Shown here piece by piece: positions 8,219-16,707 of a stretch of DNA of 64,000 nt (positions are counted from its first letter, which is position 1; each line of letters opens with the position of its first letter). The position numbers and the translations under genes were made by a program. A model generated the notes under the pieces. It made no database searches and was not told where the DNA came from. It worked only from the letters and a program-made list of their open reading frames with translations. Source of the stretch: Cellvibrio polysaccharolyticus (lineage in GTDB: Bacteria; Pseudomonadota; Gammaproteobacteria; Pseudomonadales; Cellvibrionaceae); NCBI RefSeq assembly GCF_015182315.1, contig NZ_PRDL01000001.1, forward strand, positions 1,984,001 through 2,048,000, in the 5' to 3' direction.

Positions 8219-9280
8219 ATGAAGCTCTCACTGGCAAGTCTTTTTTTAATAACGTCTATTCCGCTCATGGCTTTCGCCGATGAACCGGTAAAAAAATTAT
8301 CCCTCAGCAGTGAGTCATTAACGCTTACCCTGACGCCGAATATTGGCGGTCGGGTGTTGTCTGTAGCGCGAAATGGCCAGAACAATATATTAAAAGTTGG
8401 CGATGCGGTTCAGCAGCAGCCAGCGCCGCATGTTCATGCCGGCGCAGACAATATTGCTTATCTGGGCCATGAAATATGGGTAGGCCCGCAATCTGCCTGG
8501 TGGGTGCACCAGTCGGTGAACCCGGCGCGTGCAGCAAAAAAAGCCGTGTGGCCGCCTGACCCCTGGCTGGGGCAGGGAACCGACACCGTGATAAAGCACT
8601 CGGCACAGCGTATTGAACTGGAAAGTCAGCCAAGCCCGGTGTCCGGTTTGCAGTTGCGAAAACGTTGGCAACTGATAGAGGGCTTGCCTGACTCCATTTT
8701 GCTGGAGGCTGAAGCCGTTAATACGCGCGATGAACCGGTGGCCTGGGATTTATGGTTTAACACCCGTTTGCATCCGCAAGCACGCGCCTATGTTCCGGTC
8801 GCTAATAAAGAGCAGGCGCGTTTTCAGCACATCACTGATGAACAGCATGCACCGCTGGATTACCAATGGCATGGCAGCTTTCTAACGCTCAATCTCACCA
8901 CGCCGGAAGCACCGGCGCAGGCGCGCCGCGGGAAAGTTTTTATTCAACCGGATGCCGGCTGGATGGCGGGTTTCTACGGCGAGCAGGTGCTGATCATTCA
9001 TTTTCCTCTGCAACCTGAAGCGCGGATTCATCCGGAGCAGGGGCAGATAGAACTCTACCTGGAATATTTTCCGGGCGATGCCAGCGCCGGTTTACTGGAG
9101 ATGGAAGTGCATGCGCCTTACGAAAAACTCGCCCCTGGCCAACGCATGTCGGCCACCGAAATCTGGACCTTGCTGCCTTACCTGGGGCAAGCCACTGCTG
9201 CCGAAGAAACCGCCTTTTTACGGGAGCAAATTCCGTTGTTGGAGCAGCGCTTGAATAAGGCGGGCGTTGCCATCAAATAA
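8219..9280 (+). CDS. Exported DUF4380-like protein (mutarotase-like fold suspected)
   Basis: 353 residues with a signal peptide (about 1-20, cut near AFA). The start LTLTPNIGGRVLSVARNGQNNILKV and the later PGQRMSATEIWTLLPYL resemble DUF4380 proteins, which are distantly related to aldose-1-epimerase (galactose mutarotase-like) beta-sandwiches. I see no assigned active site beyond this. Periplasmic location and its place downstream of the GH74 gene suggest a carbohydrate-related role (inference). The region preceding it holds a terminator, so it is probably transcribed separately. An AGGA lies 9 bases before the ATG. The family assignment is from pattern memory and is moderately sure. Confidence 0.7.
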   Translation: MKLSLASLFLITSIPLMAFADEPVKKLSLSSESLTLTLTPNIGGRVLSVARNGQNNILKVGDAVQQQPAPHVHAGADNIAYLGHEIWVGPQSAWWVHQSVNPARAAKKAVWPPDPWLGQGTDTVIKHSAQRIELESQPSPVSGLQLRKRWQLIEGLPDSILLEAEAVNTRDEPVAWDLWFNTRLHPQARAYVPVANKEQARFQHITDEQHAPLDYQWHGSFLTLNLTTPEAPAQARRGKVFIQPDAGWMAGFYGEQVLIIHFPLQPEARIHPEQGQIELYLEYFPGDASAGLLEMEVHAPYEKLAPGQRMSATEIWTLLPYLGQATAAEETAFLREQIPLLEQRLNKAGVAIK

Positions 9281-9438
9281 TACTCAGGGTTTGGCTTGAG
9301 CGTTTTGGTCATGCCATAACAAACGGAGAACAGCACGTTTATTGATAAGTTGACGCGCCGGGCTTCTGCGCCAGCGAGGGCTTTGGCTTTACCGCGGCAA
9401 ATGCCGGATAATGGCTCATTTTCTCAGGGTTTAACATC

Positions 9439-10512
9439 ATGAGCGGTGAGAACTTCTGGTACAGCAAACCGGCCAGGCCACTGTGTGAAGCCAGCTTGCA
9501 ACAGGCGATGGCGCGCCAGCAGCAGCTGACCAAGCCTTTGGGCGCTTTGGGGCAGCTGGAATCCCTGGCGGTGCATATTGCCGGGTTACAAGCGAGTGAA
9601 ACTCCGCATATTGGCAAGGCGACGATTGATATTTTCGCTGCTGATCACGGCATCGCGGTAGAAGGTGTTTCTGCGTATCCGCAGGCGGTGACGGCGGAAA
9701 TGATTCGCAATTTTGCCCGCGGCGGTGCGGCGATATCGGTGTTGGCCCGCGAGCAGGGTTTGCCGCTGGCGGTGCACAACCTCGGCACCGTCGCTGACCC
9801 CGAAGATTTACCCGGTGTAACGCAATATCACCTCGGCAAAGGCACCGCCAACTTTTTGCATGCACCAGCCATGACCAGCGAGGGTTTGCAACGGGCGTTG
9901 GCAGTCGGGCAGCAGGTGGCATCAGAGCGCGCTGCGGAAGATGTCGATCTTGCCATTGCCGGTGAAATGGGCATTGCTAACACCACCTCGGCAAGTGCCT
10001 TGGCCTGCGCCTTATCGGGTTTTCCGGCGGCGATCCTGGTCGGGCCGGGTACTGGCCTGAATGCAGACGGTATCAGCCGTAAAATCACCGTCGTGGAGCA
10101 GGCGCTGGCCTTTCATCAGCTGGCGAATCAATCACCTTTGGCGCAATTACAAGCCGTTGGCGGTTTTGAAATCGCTGCTATCACCGGGTTTTTTATCAGT
10201 TGCGCACAACAGGGTATTGTTGTGCTGGTAGATGGTTTTATCTGTTCGGTCGCGGCGCTGCTCGCCATGCGCATCAACCCGTCGGTTCGTCCCTGGTTGC
10301 TGCTATCCCACCTTTCTGCCGAACCCGGGCACAGTATTGTTGCGGAAGCTTTTATGTTTAAACCGCTGCTCAATCTGGGGCTTCGCCTCGGCGAAGGTTC
10401 CGGGGCGGCACTCGCTTTACCGCTGGTTAAACATGCCTGCCAATTACATACCGGCATGGCCACTTTTGCGGAGGCGGCCGTATCCACCGCTGCCAACGGC
10501 TCGCTGTCATGA
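9439..10512 (+). CDS. cobT: Nicotinate-nucleotide-dimethylbenzimidazole phosphoribosyltransferase
   Basis: Makes alpha-ribazole-5'-phosphate from nicotinate mononucleotide and dimethylbenzimidazole, activating the lower ligand of cobalamin. The 357 residues match normal CobT length. Family landmarks: TKPLGALGQLE near the N-terminus, FAADHGIAVEGVSAYPQ, GEMGIANTT, GPGTGLN, and RLGEGSGAAL with Glu319 as the expected catalytic base. Its stop overlaps the start of the next gene by 4 bases (ATGA), showing translational coupling with cobC. No cobU is present in the window and I found no cobalamin riboswitch in the 158 bases upstream. Confidence 0.95.
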   Translation: MSGENFWYSKPARPLCEASLQQAMARQQQLTKPLGALGQLESLAVHIAGLQASETPHIGKATIDIFAADHGIAVEGVSAYPQAVTAEMIRNFARGGAAISVLAREQGLPLAVHNLGTVADPEDLPGVTQYHLGKGTANFLHAPAMTSEGLQRALAVGQQVASERAAEDVDLAIAGEMGIANTTSASALACALSGFPAAILVGPGTGLNADGISRKITVVEQALAFHQLANQSPLAQLQAVGGFEIAAITGFFISCAQQGIVVLVDGFICSVAALLAMRINPSVRPWLLLSHLSAEPGHSIVAEAFMFKPLLNLGLRLGEGSGAALALPLVKHACQLHTGMATFAEAAVSTAANGSLS

Positions 10513-11132
10513 GCGAAACCTTCTCAAGTACTACCATTGATTTATTCCGCCACGGTGAAGCCGAGGGCGGAAAAATTTTTCGTGGCAGTACCGACTCGTC
10601 TTTATCTGCTGCCGGGTTTGAGCAGATGACTAACACCATTGGTGTAAACCCGCCGCGCTGGGACGCTATTATCAGTTCGCCCTTAAGTCGTTGCAGTGAC
10701 TTTGCCAAAACCCTGTCTATTCAATACGACGTGCCTTTGTACCTGCACAGCGATTTTCGCGAAATTAATTTCGGTGAGTGGGAAGGGCAGCTGGTGAGTG
10801 ACGTCTATGAGGAGAACGCCACAGCGGTAGAAAATTTCTGGCTCGACCCGCTTTCCTCGCCGCCGCCGGGCGCAGAAACGATGAAAAACTTCCAGCAACG
10901 GGTCATCGCCGGTTGGGAACCCTTGCTAACAGAAATGCGTGGCAAACATATTTTGCTGGTGACCCACGGCGGTGTGGTGCGGATGATTCTGGCACATATT
11001 CTGGCGATGCCATTGCGACCTTTATCGCGCATCGCTGTGCCCGAAGCGGCCTTGTCACGCGTACAAGTTTTCCATGAAGCCAACAAACCCGACTGGCCAC
11101 AAGTCATCTTTATGAACGGGGTTTATCCCTGA
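10509..11132 (+). CDS. cobC: Alpha-ribazole phosphatase / histidine phosphatase family
   Basis: Histidine phosphatase superfamily member expected to dephosphorylate alpha-ribazole-5'-phosphate (or cobalamin phosphate). The catalytic RHG motif has His15, REINFGEWEG carries the conserved acid near residue 85, and the second catalytic His is His153 in LVTHGG. The length of 207 residues is typical. It sits between cobT and cobS, overlapping the first by 4 bases and the second by 1, which supports the cobalamin role over a general phosphoglycerate mutase-like role. Confidence 0.9.
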   Translation: MSETFSSTTIDLFRHGEAEGGKIFRGSTDSSLSAAGFEQMTNTIGVNPPRWDAIISSPLSRCSDFAKTLSIQYDVPLYLHSDFREINFGEWEGQLVSDVYEENATAVENFWLDPLSSPPPGAETMKNFQQRVIAGWEPLLTEMRGKHILLVTHGGVVRMILAHILAMPLRPLSRIAVPEAALSRVQVFHEANKPDWPQVIFMNGVYP

Positions 11133-11905
11133 TGGCTTCAATCATGAAGGCGATTATTATCGCTTTTTTATTTTTGACCCGCTTCCCTATGCCGCGCATC
11201 GAAAATATATCAGCGGCTGATAACGGGCGCTCTCTGGGCGCGTTTCCGTTAGTTGGCCTGGTTATCGGTTTATTACTCGCGGCGATTGCCTGGCTGGGGC
11301 ATTTTTTATTACCACCCATCGCCCTGGCCGCGCTGATACTGGTGGTGTGGGTATTTATAACCGGTGGCCTGCATCTGGATGGTCTTGCTGACAGTGCTGA
11401 TGCCTGGCTTGGCGGTTACGGCAACCGGGAACGCACCCTCGAAATAATGAAAGATCCACGGTGCGGCTCCGCGGCGGTAATGACCGTCAGCTGTTTACTG
11501 ATATTCAAATTTTCGTTGCTGGTGGCTTTGCTGGAAACCCACAGCGCGTGGTGGCTGGTATTACCGCCCTTGCTGGGCCGTTGTGCATCAGTGGTATTGA
11601 TGATGATAACGCCCTACGCCCGAGCCAGCGGCCTGGGAGCCGACTTTAATAGCGCCATGCCGCGCAAAAGCTTGTGGCTAATCATTTCTGGTGTTGCGAT
11701 AATGTGCGCCTTATTTCTGCCGTGGATTTTTACATTGGCAGTGACTTTGTGTGTTATCCCAACATTTTTCGGGTTGCGTCAATTGATGATCAGCCGCCTC
11801 AATGGCACCACCGGTGATACCGCCGGTGCCTTGCTGGAAATTATCGAGGCCGCGGTATTGTTTGGGCTAACCATGGGTTTTTATCAAACCTTGACAGGTT
11901 TTTAA
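11132..11905 (+). CDS. cobS: Adenosylcobinamide-GDP ribazoletransferase
   Basis: Integral membrane cobalamin synthase joining adenosylcobinamide-GDP with alpha-ribazole (phosphate). The 257 residues contain the family signatures FLTRFP near the N-terminus, GGLHLDGLADSADAW (acidic, metal-binding), a conserved MKDPRCGSAAV, and LNGTTGDTAGALLEI near the C-terminus, with several hydrophobic membrane segments. The ATG overlaps the cobC stop (TGATG). A second Met (position 5) could also start the protein, because many CobS proteins begin close to the FLTR motif. It is the last gene of the cob operon; map follows after 14 bases. Confidence 0.94.
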   Translation: MASIMKAIIIAFLFLTRFPMPRIENISAADNGRSLGAFPLVGLVIGLLLAAIAWLGHFLLPPIALAALILVVWVFITGGLHLDGLADSADAWLGGYGNRERTLEIMKDPRCGSAAVMTVSCLLIFKFSLLVALLETHSAWWLVLPPLLGRCASVVLMMITPYARASGLGADFNSAMPRKSLWLIISGVAIMCALFLPWIFTLAVTLCVIPTFFGLRQLMISRLNGTTGDTAGALLEIIEAAVLFGLTMGFYQTLTGF

Positions 11906-11919
11906 CAGAGGAAAGCATC

Positions 11920-12666
11920 ATGACCATCAGTTCCGAAGCCGATGTGATAGCGCTGAAAAAAATTGGTGCTATTGTTTCGCGCACCTTGCAAGCCATGCTG
12001 GATGCCATCGAGCCAGGTATGACCACCCGTGAGCTGGATGCCATTGGTGCAGCCCTGTTGAAAAAATACGAAGCCAACTCCGCGCCGTTTGTTACCTACA
12101 ATTTTCCCGGCGCTACCTGCATCAGCGTTAACGAAGAAGCCGCTCATGGTATTCCCGGTGACCGCGTGATTCAGCCGGGTGATGTGGTCAACGTGGATGT
12201 ATCCGCTGAACTCGGCGGTTATTTTGCAGATACCGGCGGCACACGTGTAGTACCTCCGGTGACTGAAGTGAAAGAGCGGTTATGCCGCGCTACCCTGGCC
12301 GCATTGGAAAATGCCATGCAATACGCCCGCGCGGGTAAACCACTCAACGGTATTGGCCGGGCTATTGAGCAAACCGCACAAAGCTGGCAATTCAGAATTA
12401 TTGAAAATCTTGGCAGCCACGGCATTGGCCGCTCACTGCACGAAGAACCGGGTCATATTGCCGGTTATTACGATCGTAAGGACAAGCGCGTTTTGAAAGA
12501 GGGCATGGTAATTACCATCGAACCTTTCCTGTCAACGAAAAGCCGATTGGTGCATGAGCAGGCTGATGGTTGGACGTTGTCCGGAGTACCGGGAAATTTA
12601 TCCGCCCAATTTGAACACACCATGATTATCACCAAAGGCCGGCCGATTATTACCACCTTGCATTAA
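11920..12666 (+). CDS. map: Type I methionine aminopeptidase
   Basis: Cytosolic dinuclear metalloprotease removing the initiator Met from nascent proteins. All five metal ligands are visible: Asp93 (NVDVSAE), Asp104 (FADTGG), His167 (GSHGIGRSLHE), Glu201 (TIEPF) and Glu232 (QFEHT). The 248 residues match type Ia enzymes. It is 14 bases downstream of cobS with a GAGGAAAG site, so it may be partly co-transcribed with the cob genes. It is not next to rpsB-tsf, where the main map gene of gammaproteobacteria often lies. A second, more canonical copy may exist elsewhere (inference). Confidence 0.93.
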   Translation: MTISSEADVIALKKIGAIVSRTLQAMLDAIEPGMTTRELDAIGAALLKKYEANSAPFVTYNFPGATCISVNEEAAHGIPGDRVIQPGDVVNVDVSAELGGYFADTGGTRVVPPVTEVKERLCRATLAALENAMQYARAGKPLNGIGRAIEQTAQSWQFRIIENLGSHGIGRSLHEEPGHIAGYYDRKDKRVLKEGMVITIEPFLSTKSRLVHEQADGWTLSGVPGNLSAQFEHTMIITKGRPIITTLH

Positions 12667-12667
12667 T

Positions 12668-12699
12668 AAAAAATGGCAACCATGGGTTGCCATTTTTTA
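12668..12699. terminator. Bidirectional terminator between map and the TerB-like gene
   Basis: A 14-bp stem (12668-12681 with 12685-12698) with a 3-base loop has an A run on one side and a T run on the other, so it can terminate both convergent genes. Confidence 0.9.
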
Positions 12700-12733
12700 T
12701 GGTCCGGTTTAACCGGCGGGGCGAATAAATCGG

Positions 12734-13837
12734 TTAAACACCTTTCACCATCTGCATCACACTACCGGCACTCAATGAGCTGGCCTGTTGTTGAATTTGT
12801 GGCGCGTACTGGTTCTGCAAACCGCTACCGCGTTGTTTCAGTTCAGCAAACGTCTGCTTCAACAGGGCCGTATTCATTTGGCGGCCACCGGCATAATAAC
12901 GTTTTGCCAAATGCCCCAGCGCATAAGTAGTGGCAAACGAAAAAGCCGCGCCGGTTGCTGCACTACCCAAGCCGCGACCCAAACCTCCGGCAACTTTGCC
13001 CAGCAAACCACCCATCAGTTTGCGCCCGAATTGTTCAATGTACTGCGAGGTTAAACCCACGCCGGCGGCAGTAATAAATTCCTTGATGTGCCCCTGATCC
13101 AGGTTAACGCCGTAGGCCTGACCAACGCGATACACCAGGCGAATTTGCAGCGGAATAATTGCCATGGTCGCCCACGACTGTGGCAGCAACTCCAGCGCAC
13201 CGGCAAGAATCGCGCCTTTAAGAATACGGGAATCCAGCTCGGCCTCAGGAATTTGCAAGGCCAGCCCGGCGGGTGCGGTAGCAGCGGTGTTAGCACCGGC
13301 CGCCGGTTGCGCATAAGCGGTATTGGCGGTTTGTGTGTAAGGTTGGTTGTTCGCTTGTTGTTGCGTCTGATTATAAATCGGGTTGATCACATCGTTGGGC
13401 AACGGCATGGCTGCCAGCGCATCGGCATGTTGCTGGCTGTCGGCAGCGGCGGCAGCAGCCGTTTGAGCCGATGCGGTGTCCAACTTCAGCGCATGGTGCA
13501 GCTGCTGCAAAAAGACCTTTTCTTCCGGGCTTTGAATACCGTCTGCATCGCACACACAAACGGCCATTTCATAAGCAAGTTGCCGCGCACCCAGGTCATC
13601 ACCCAGTGCCTGGCTGGCGCTGGCCAGATCAACACGTTTCAGTAACACGGCCTGATAAAGACGGGGCAATTCGGGCATACCACCTTCACCGGCCAGTGAG
13701 TCGGCCAGGGTGCGAATTTGTTCCCGTTCATCGTCGTGCTTGTGTCCATCGGCAAAGGCGGCCAGTAAAGCGATGGTCAGAATGCCCTGGTTTTGCCGGG
13801 CTTCATTCGGTTGGCTTGCGGTGTACGGGGTTGTCAT
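12734..13837 (-). CDS. TerB-like / DUF697-like membrane-associated protein
   Basis: The reading frame extends to 13939, but the Met at 13837 (MTTPYTAS) is favoured because a GGGAAG site lies 9 bases upstream, giving 367 residues. Residues about 15-120 look like a TerB (tellurite-resistance) helical domain, with acidic pairs in DGHKHDDE and DADGIQSPEE that could bind metal. An Ala/Gln/Thr-rich linker spans about 125-195. The C-terminal region (about 200-320) resembles DUF697/YcjF: a conserved LPQSW..MAIIPLQIRLVYRVGQAYG followed by glycine-rich helices likely to sit in the membrane. The function of such proteins is unknown. It is convergent with map and divergent from the bestrophin gene. Confidence 0.75.
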   Translation of the reverse strand: MTTPYTASQPNEARQNQGILTIALLAAFADGHKHDDEREQIRTLADSLAGEGGMPELPRLYQAVLLKRVDLASASQALGDDLGARQLAYEMAVCVCDADGIQSPEEKVFLQQLHHALKLDTASAQTAAAAAADSQQHADALAAMPLPNDVINPIYNQTQQQANNQPYTQTANTAYAQPAAGANTAATAPAGLALQIPEAELDSRILKGAILAGALELLPQSWATMAIIPLQIRLVYRVGQAYGVNLDQGHIKEFITAAGVGLTSQYIEQFGRKLMGGLLGKVAGGLGRGLGSAATGAAFSFATTYALGHLAKRYYAGGRQMNTALLKQTFAELKQRGSGLQNQYAPQIQQQASSLSAGSVMQMVKGV

Positions 13838-14120
13838 ACGGGAGTCTTCCCTTGAATTAGCTGTTTGAGAAAAAAAGCCGAGCACTATGGCAGTTGTTTG
13901 TTGCAGAAATATGACAGCGTGGCGGGTTGCCCGGGTCAATTTTTGCGCTGAATTTATGGCAGGTATTTTCGGCCCCGCAGGGCGGAAAACTTGCCGGGCA
14001 TTATGACCACAAGGTTGCCATTTTGTTTCTGTTGCAACGCATTGTCTGCTGCTGTTTGGCTGATTACAATAGCGGCTTCGGTGCTCGCCAGGAGTGCCTT
14101 TTGTACCGTCGGATCAGCGC

Positions 14121-15014
14121 ATGATTGTTCGCTCACAAAAGCCCACACTGTTTACCTTGTTATTTGCCATCCGCGGCACCATTGTTCCGGTTATCTGGAA
14201 AAAAGTTCTCTTTACTGTGCTGGTCAGTTCCTTTGTGGTCGCCACTCACGGCCAGCTGCTGGACTACAAAATTGCGCTCACGGCCACGCCGTTTACCTTA
14301 TGGGGTTTGACCCTCGCAATCTTCCTTGCCTTTCGCAATACCACTGCTTATCAGCGCTTTTGGGAAGCACGTACCTTGTGGGGCGACTTGTTGATTGTTT
14401 GCCGCAATATCATTCGGCAAATGCTCACCTTTATGCCGGCGCTTGGCCGGGAGCAGCGCCTGGCGCTTGCCCAACAGTTGCTTGCTTTTGCCTACAGCCT
14501 GAAAGATCAACTGCGCGAAGCACCTATGTCTGCGGAATTGAAAACGCTTGCGGGTGATGAACCTGTGTGTACAGAAAAGCGGTTGCTGAATTTTTCCCGC
14601 GCCTTGCTTGGCACCGCAAAAGAGCAGCAGGTCAGTGATATTTTACGGTCACAATTGGATGAACAATGTTCACGCTTGTCAGCCGTGCAGGGCGGTTGCG
14701 AACGTATTAAATCTACCCCGGTTCCTTACTCCTACATTCTTATGCTGCACCGCACGGTGCATATCTATTGTTTTTTATTGCCATTTTGTCTTGTTGATAG
14801 CCTGGGTTGGTTCACGCCCTTTGCAGTGTGCATTCTCGCCTATACCTTTTTTGGCCTCGATGCGCTGGGCGATCAAATTACCGATCCATTTGATGTGGAA
14901 GCGAATGATTTACCCTTGAACGCACTGTGCCGCAGCATTGAAATTTCGGTTTTGGACATGCTCGACGAGCCAACCCCGCAACCGGTTAACGCCATCAATG
15001 ATGTGTTGTTGTAG
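14121..15014 (+). CDS. Bestrophin-like (UPF0187) membrane channel protein
   Basis: A 297-residue inner membrane protein of the bacterial bestrophin family, related to pentameric anion/cation channels. Landmarks are MIVRSQKPTLFTLLFAIRGTIVPVI at the N-terminus, the pore-region TPFTLWGLTLAIFLAFRNTTAYQRFWEARTLWGDL, and the C-terminal FFGLDALGDQITDPF with acidic DVEANDLPL. The frame also opens with a GTG at 14094, but homologues usually begin at MIVR, so 14121 is chosen; the site upstream is weak. The ion carried by this protein cannot be judged. It is divergent from the TerB/DUF697-like gene across about 280 bases. Confidence 0.88.
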   Translation: MIVRSQKPTLFTLLFAIRGTIVPVIWKKVLFTVLVSSFVVATHGQLLDYKIALTATPFTLWGLTLAIFLAFRNTTAYQRFWEARTLWGDLLIVCRNIIRQMLTFMPALGREQRLALAQQLLAFAYSLKDQLREAPMSAELKTLAGDEPVCTEKRLLNFSRALLGTAKEQQVSDILRSQLDEQCSRLSAVQGGCERIKSTPVPYSYILMLHRTVHIYCFLLPFCLVDSLGWFTPFAVCILAYTFFGLDALGDQITDPFDVEANDLPLNALCRSIEISVLDMLDEPTPQPVNAINDVLL

Positions 15015-15244
15015 CCCGCTATTATTCGCTGCGGTGTGCACAAACTTTACATGGTGTATTTACATTCCTGAACATTCCTCACGTTAATTTGCATGCCATT
15101 CCTGCTACCATGAAATTGCCGTGGTTGTGTCCGTTTTTTTCGGGCCGCCTTATTAAATCAACAAAATAGAAATTGCCCTGATACCAGCCTGTCCGTTTAT
15201 GGATAGGCCTGTTCACGTCAGGAGCAGATTGATCGGAGACGTTT

Positions 15245-15766
15245 ATGTTGCAGGATAATCAACAATCTTACGGATTGGTTACGCGGGTTTTTCACTGGGG
15301 AATGGCGGTGCTGGTTTTTTGGCAGCTGCTGAAGTTCGGCGATGACATTGCAGACGGTGAGCATTGGGTGGCTAAAACACTGGTGCCTTACCACGGTTCT
15401 ATCGGGTTGGTATTAATGGCGCTGGTTATTTTGCGCTTGTTATGGGTGTTTACCCAGCGCAATGTGCGTCGCCAACAAACCTCTGCCGGTATCATGGCGA
15501 AGCTGGGACACTATGCGCTTTACCTGTTGCTGGTGTTGGTGCCGCTGAGCGCAATCTGTTTAATGCTGGGGCGCGGTTTTGGTTTGAAAGCATTCGGTTA
15601 TCAGCTGGTAGAGCGCGGTTCAACCAAAAGTGAATTATTAGCCGCTCTGGGCAGTTGGCATGCCACATTGGCAACCCTGCTGGCGATTATGATTCTCGGC
15701 CACATAGGTTTTGCCTTGTGGCATCACTTTGTAAAACGCGATGGCAGCATGAAAAAAGTCTGGTAA
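15245..15766 (+). CDS. Cytochrome b561 family protein
   Basis: 173-residue inner membrane di-heme b cytochrome (CybB/YodB type) that moves electrons between quinol and periplasmic acceptors. There are four membrane helices. The four candidate heme-ligand histidines are His17 (RVFHW), His50 (PYHGSIG), His139 (SWHATLA) and His153 (LGHIGFALWHH). A GGAG site lies 7 bases before the ATG. The 230 bases upstream have a small hairpin (around 15188-15210) and no ORF. It stands alone, convergent with ybaK, so its redox partner is not suggested by context. Confidence 0.9.
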   Translation: MLQDNQQSYGLVTRVFHWGMAVLVFWQLLKFGDDIADGEHWVAKTLVPYHGSIGLVLMALVILRLLWVFTQRNVRRQQTSAGIMAKLGHYALYLLLVLVPLSAICLMLGRGFGLKAFGYQLVERGSTKSELLAALGSWHATLATLLAIMILGHIGFALWHHFVKRDGSMKKVW

Positions 15767-15825
15767 ATTTCTTTGTCGGGTGGGTCAACCGGTTGTGCCG
15801 GTTTGACCAGCCTGAAAACCGTTCT

Positions 15826-16296
15826 TCACTCTCTGCCAATATCGGCAAATTTCCCTTCCGTCAGTTTGCACAAATCGTCCGGTGCCAATTCAATTTCAAG
15901 GCCGCGTTTGCCGGCACTGACAAACACCGTGTCAAAATATTGTGCGGATTCATCAACAAAGGTTCGCAGCGCTTTTTTTTGCCCCAATGGGCTAACGCCG
16001 CCCAATACATAACCGGTTACTTTTTCAACCAGTTGCTTGTCTGCCATGACAACTTTCTTCTCGCCAGCCGCTTTGGCTATTTTTTTCAAATCCAGAGTGC
16101 CGGAAACCGGCACCACACCGGTAATCAATTCCTTACTGTCAGTCATCACCACCAGGGTTTTAAAAACCTGCTCTGTGCTGACCCCGAGTTTTTGTGCAGC
16201 CTCTTCACCATAAGATTCTGCTGCCGGGTCGTGATGGTATTGATGAATGTGGTGTTCAACCTGGTGTTTTTGCGCGAGGAGAATTGCGGGAGTCAT
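15826..16296 (-). CDS. ybaK: Cys-tRNA(Pro)/Cys-tRNA(Cys) deacylase
   Basis: Trans-editing factor that hydrolyses misacylated Cys-tRNA(Pro). The 156 residues align along their length with E. coli YbaK: MTPAILLAQKHQVEHHIHQY, KTLVVM, LDLKKIAKAAGEKKVVMAD, TGYVLGGVSPLGQKK (with the conserved catalytic Lys within KVVMAD) and SAGKRGLEIEL. The frame reaches a TTG at 16314, but the ATG at 16296 matches the homologous start. It is convergent with the cytochrome b561 gene. Confidence 0.93.
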   Translation of the reverse strand: MTPAILLAQKHQVEHHIHQYHHDPAAESYGEEAAQKLGVSTEQVFKTLVVMTDSKELITGVVPVSGTLDLKKIAKAAGEKKVVMADKQLVEKVTGYVLGGVSPLGQKKALRTFVDESAQYFDTVFVSAGKRGLEIELAPDDLCKLTEGKFADIGRE

Positions 16297-16707
16297 AATA
16301 TCCGACGTGTCCAAAGCCAGTGCGAAGGGCTTTTATCATAAAACATCGCAGAAACAGACGCCAGTTTTCGCAGTAATCCGGGTGGCTCACCAGCGAGCCG
16401 CCCGGGTGAATAAACAACATTCCATCGCGCAAACGTCTCTTTTTAATCAGGCGTGATTGAAGTGACTCAAAAATGCCGGACAAATCACATCCTCGCTCAT
16501 GCATTGATAATTTGTCGCCTCTGACTAATAAATAAGCATATTTTACTGGGGCTTTTCCAGGATTCTTGCTATACCTGAATTCTGATACTAAAAAACAACA
16601 AAATATCAGGTAAGTAAATAGCCGGTAATACACACAAACTGTCGTCAAAACAATGAAAACACGCGTGCAGTGTCATCGAGTCATTTATTTAGCAGAGTAT
16701 TCAGGTC
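16297..16707. other. Intergenic gap upstream of egtB
   Basis: About 410 bases between the divergent ybaK and egtB starts. It is AT-rich over 16500-16640 and probably carries both promoters. A minus-strand ORF crosses it but overlaps the ybaK 5' end, has no recognised product and no good start site. Nothing else was identified. Confidence 0.5.

Noticed and set aside
9281..9438. Cobalamin riboswitch upstream of cobT
   Set aside because: The B12-box pattern and the expected size (about 200 bases) are not seen; only 158 bases separate the genes.
16256..16648. 130-residue minus-strand ORF upstream of ybaK
   Set aside because: No known family, overlaps the ybaK 5' end, weak start, and lies across the promoter region of egtB.
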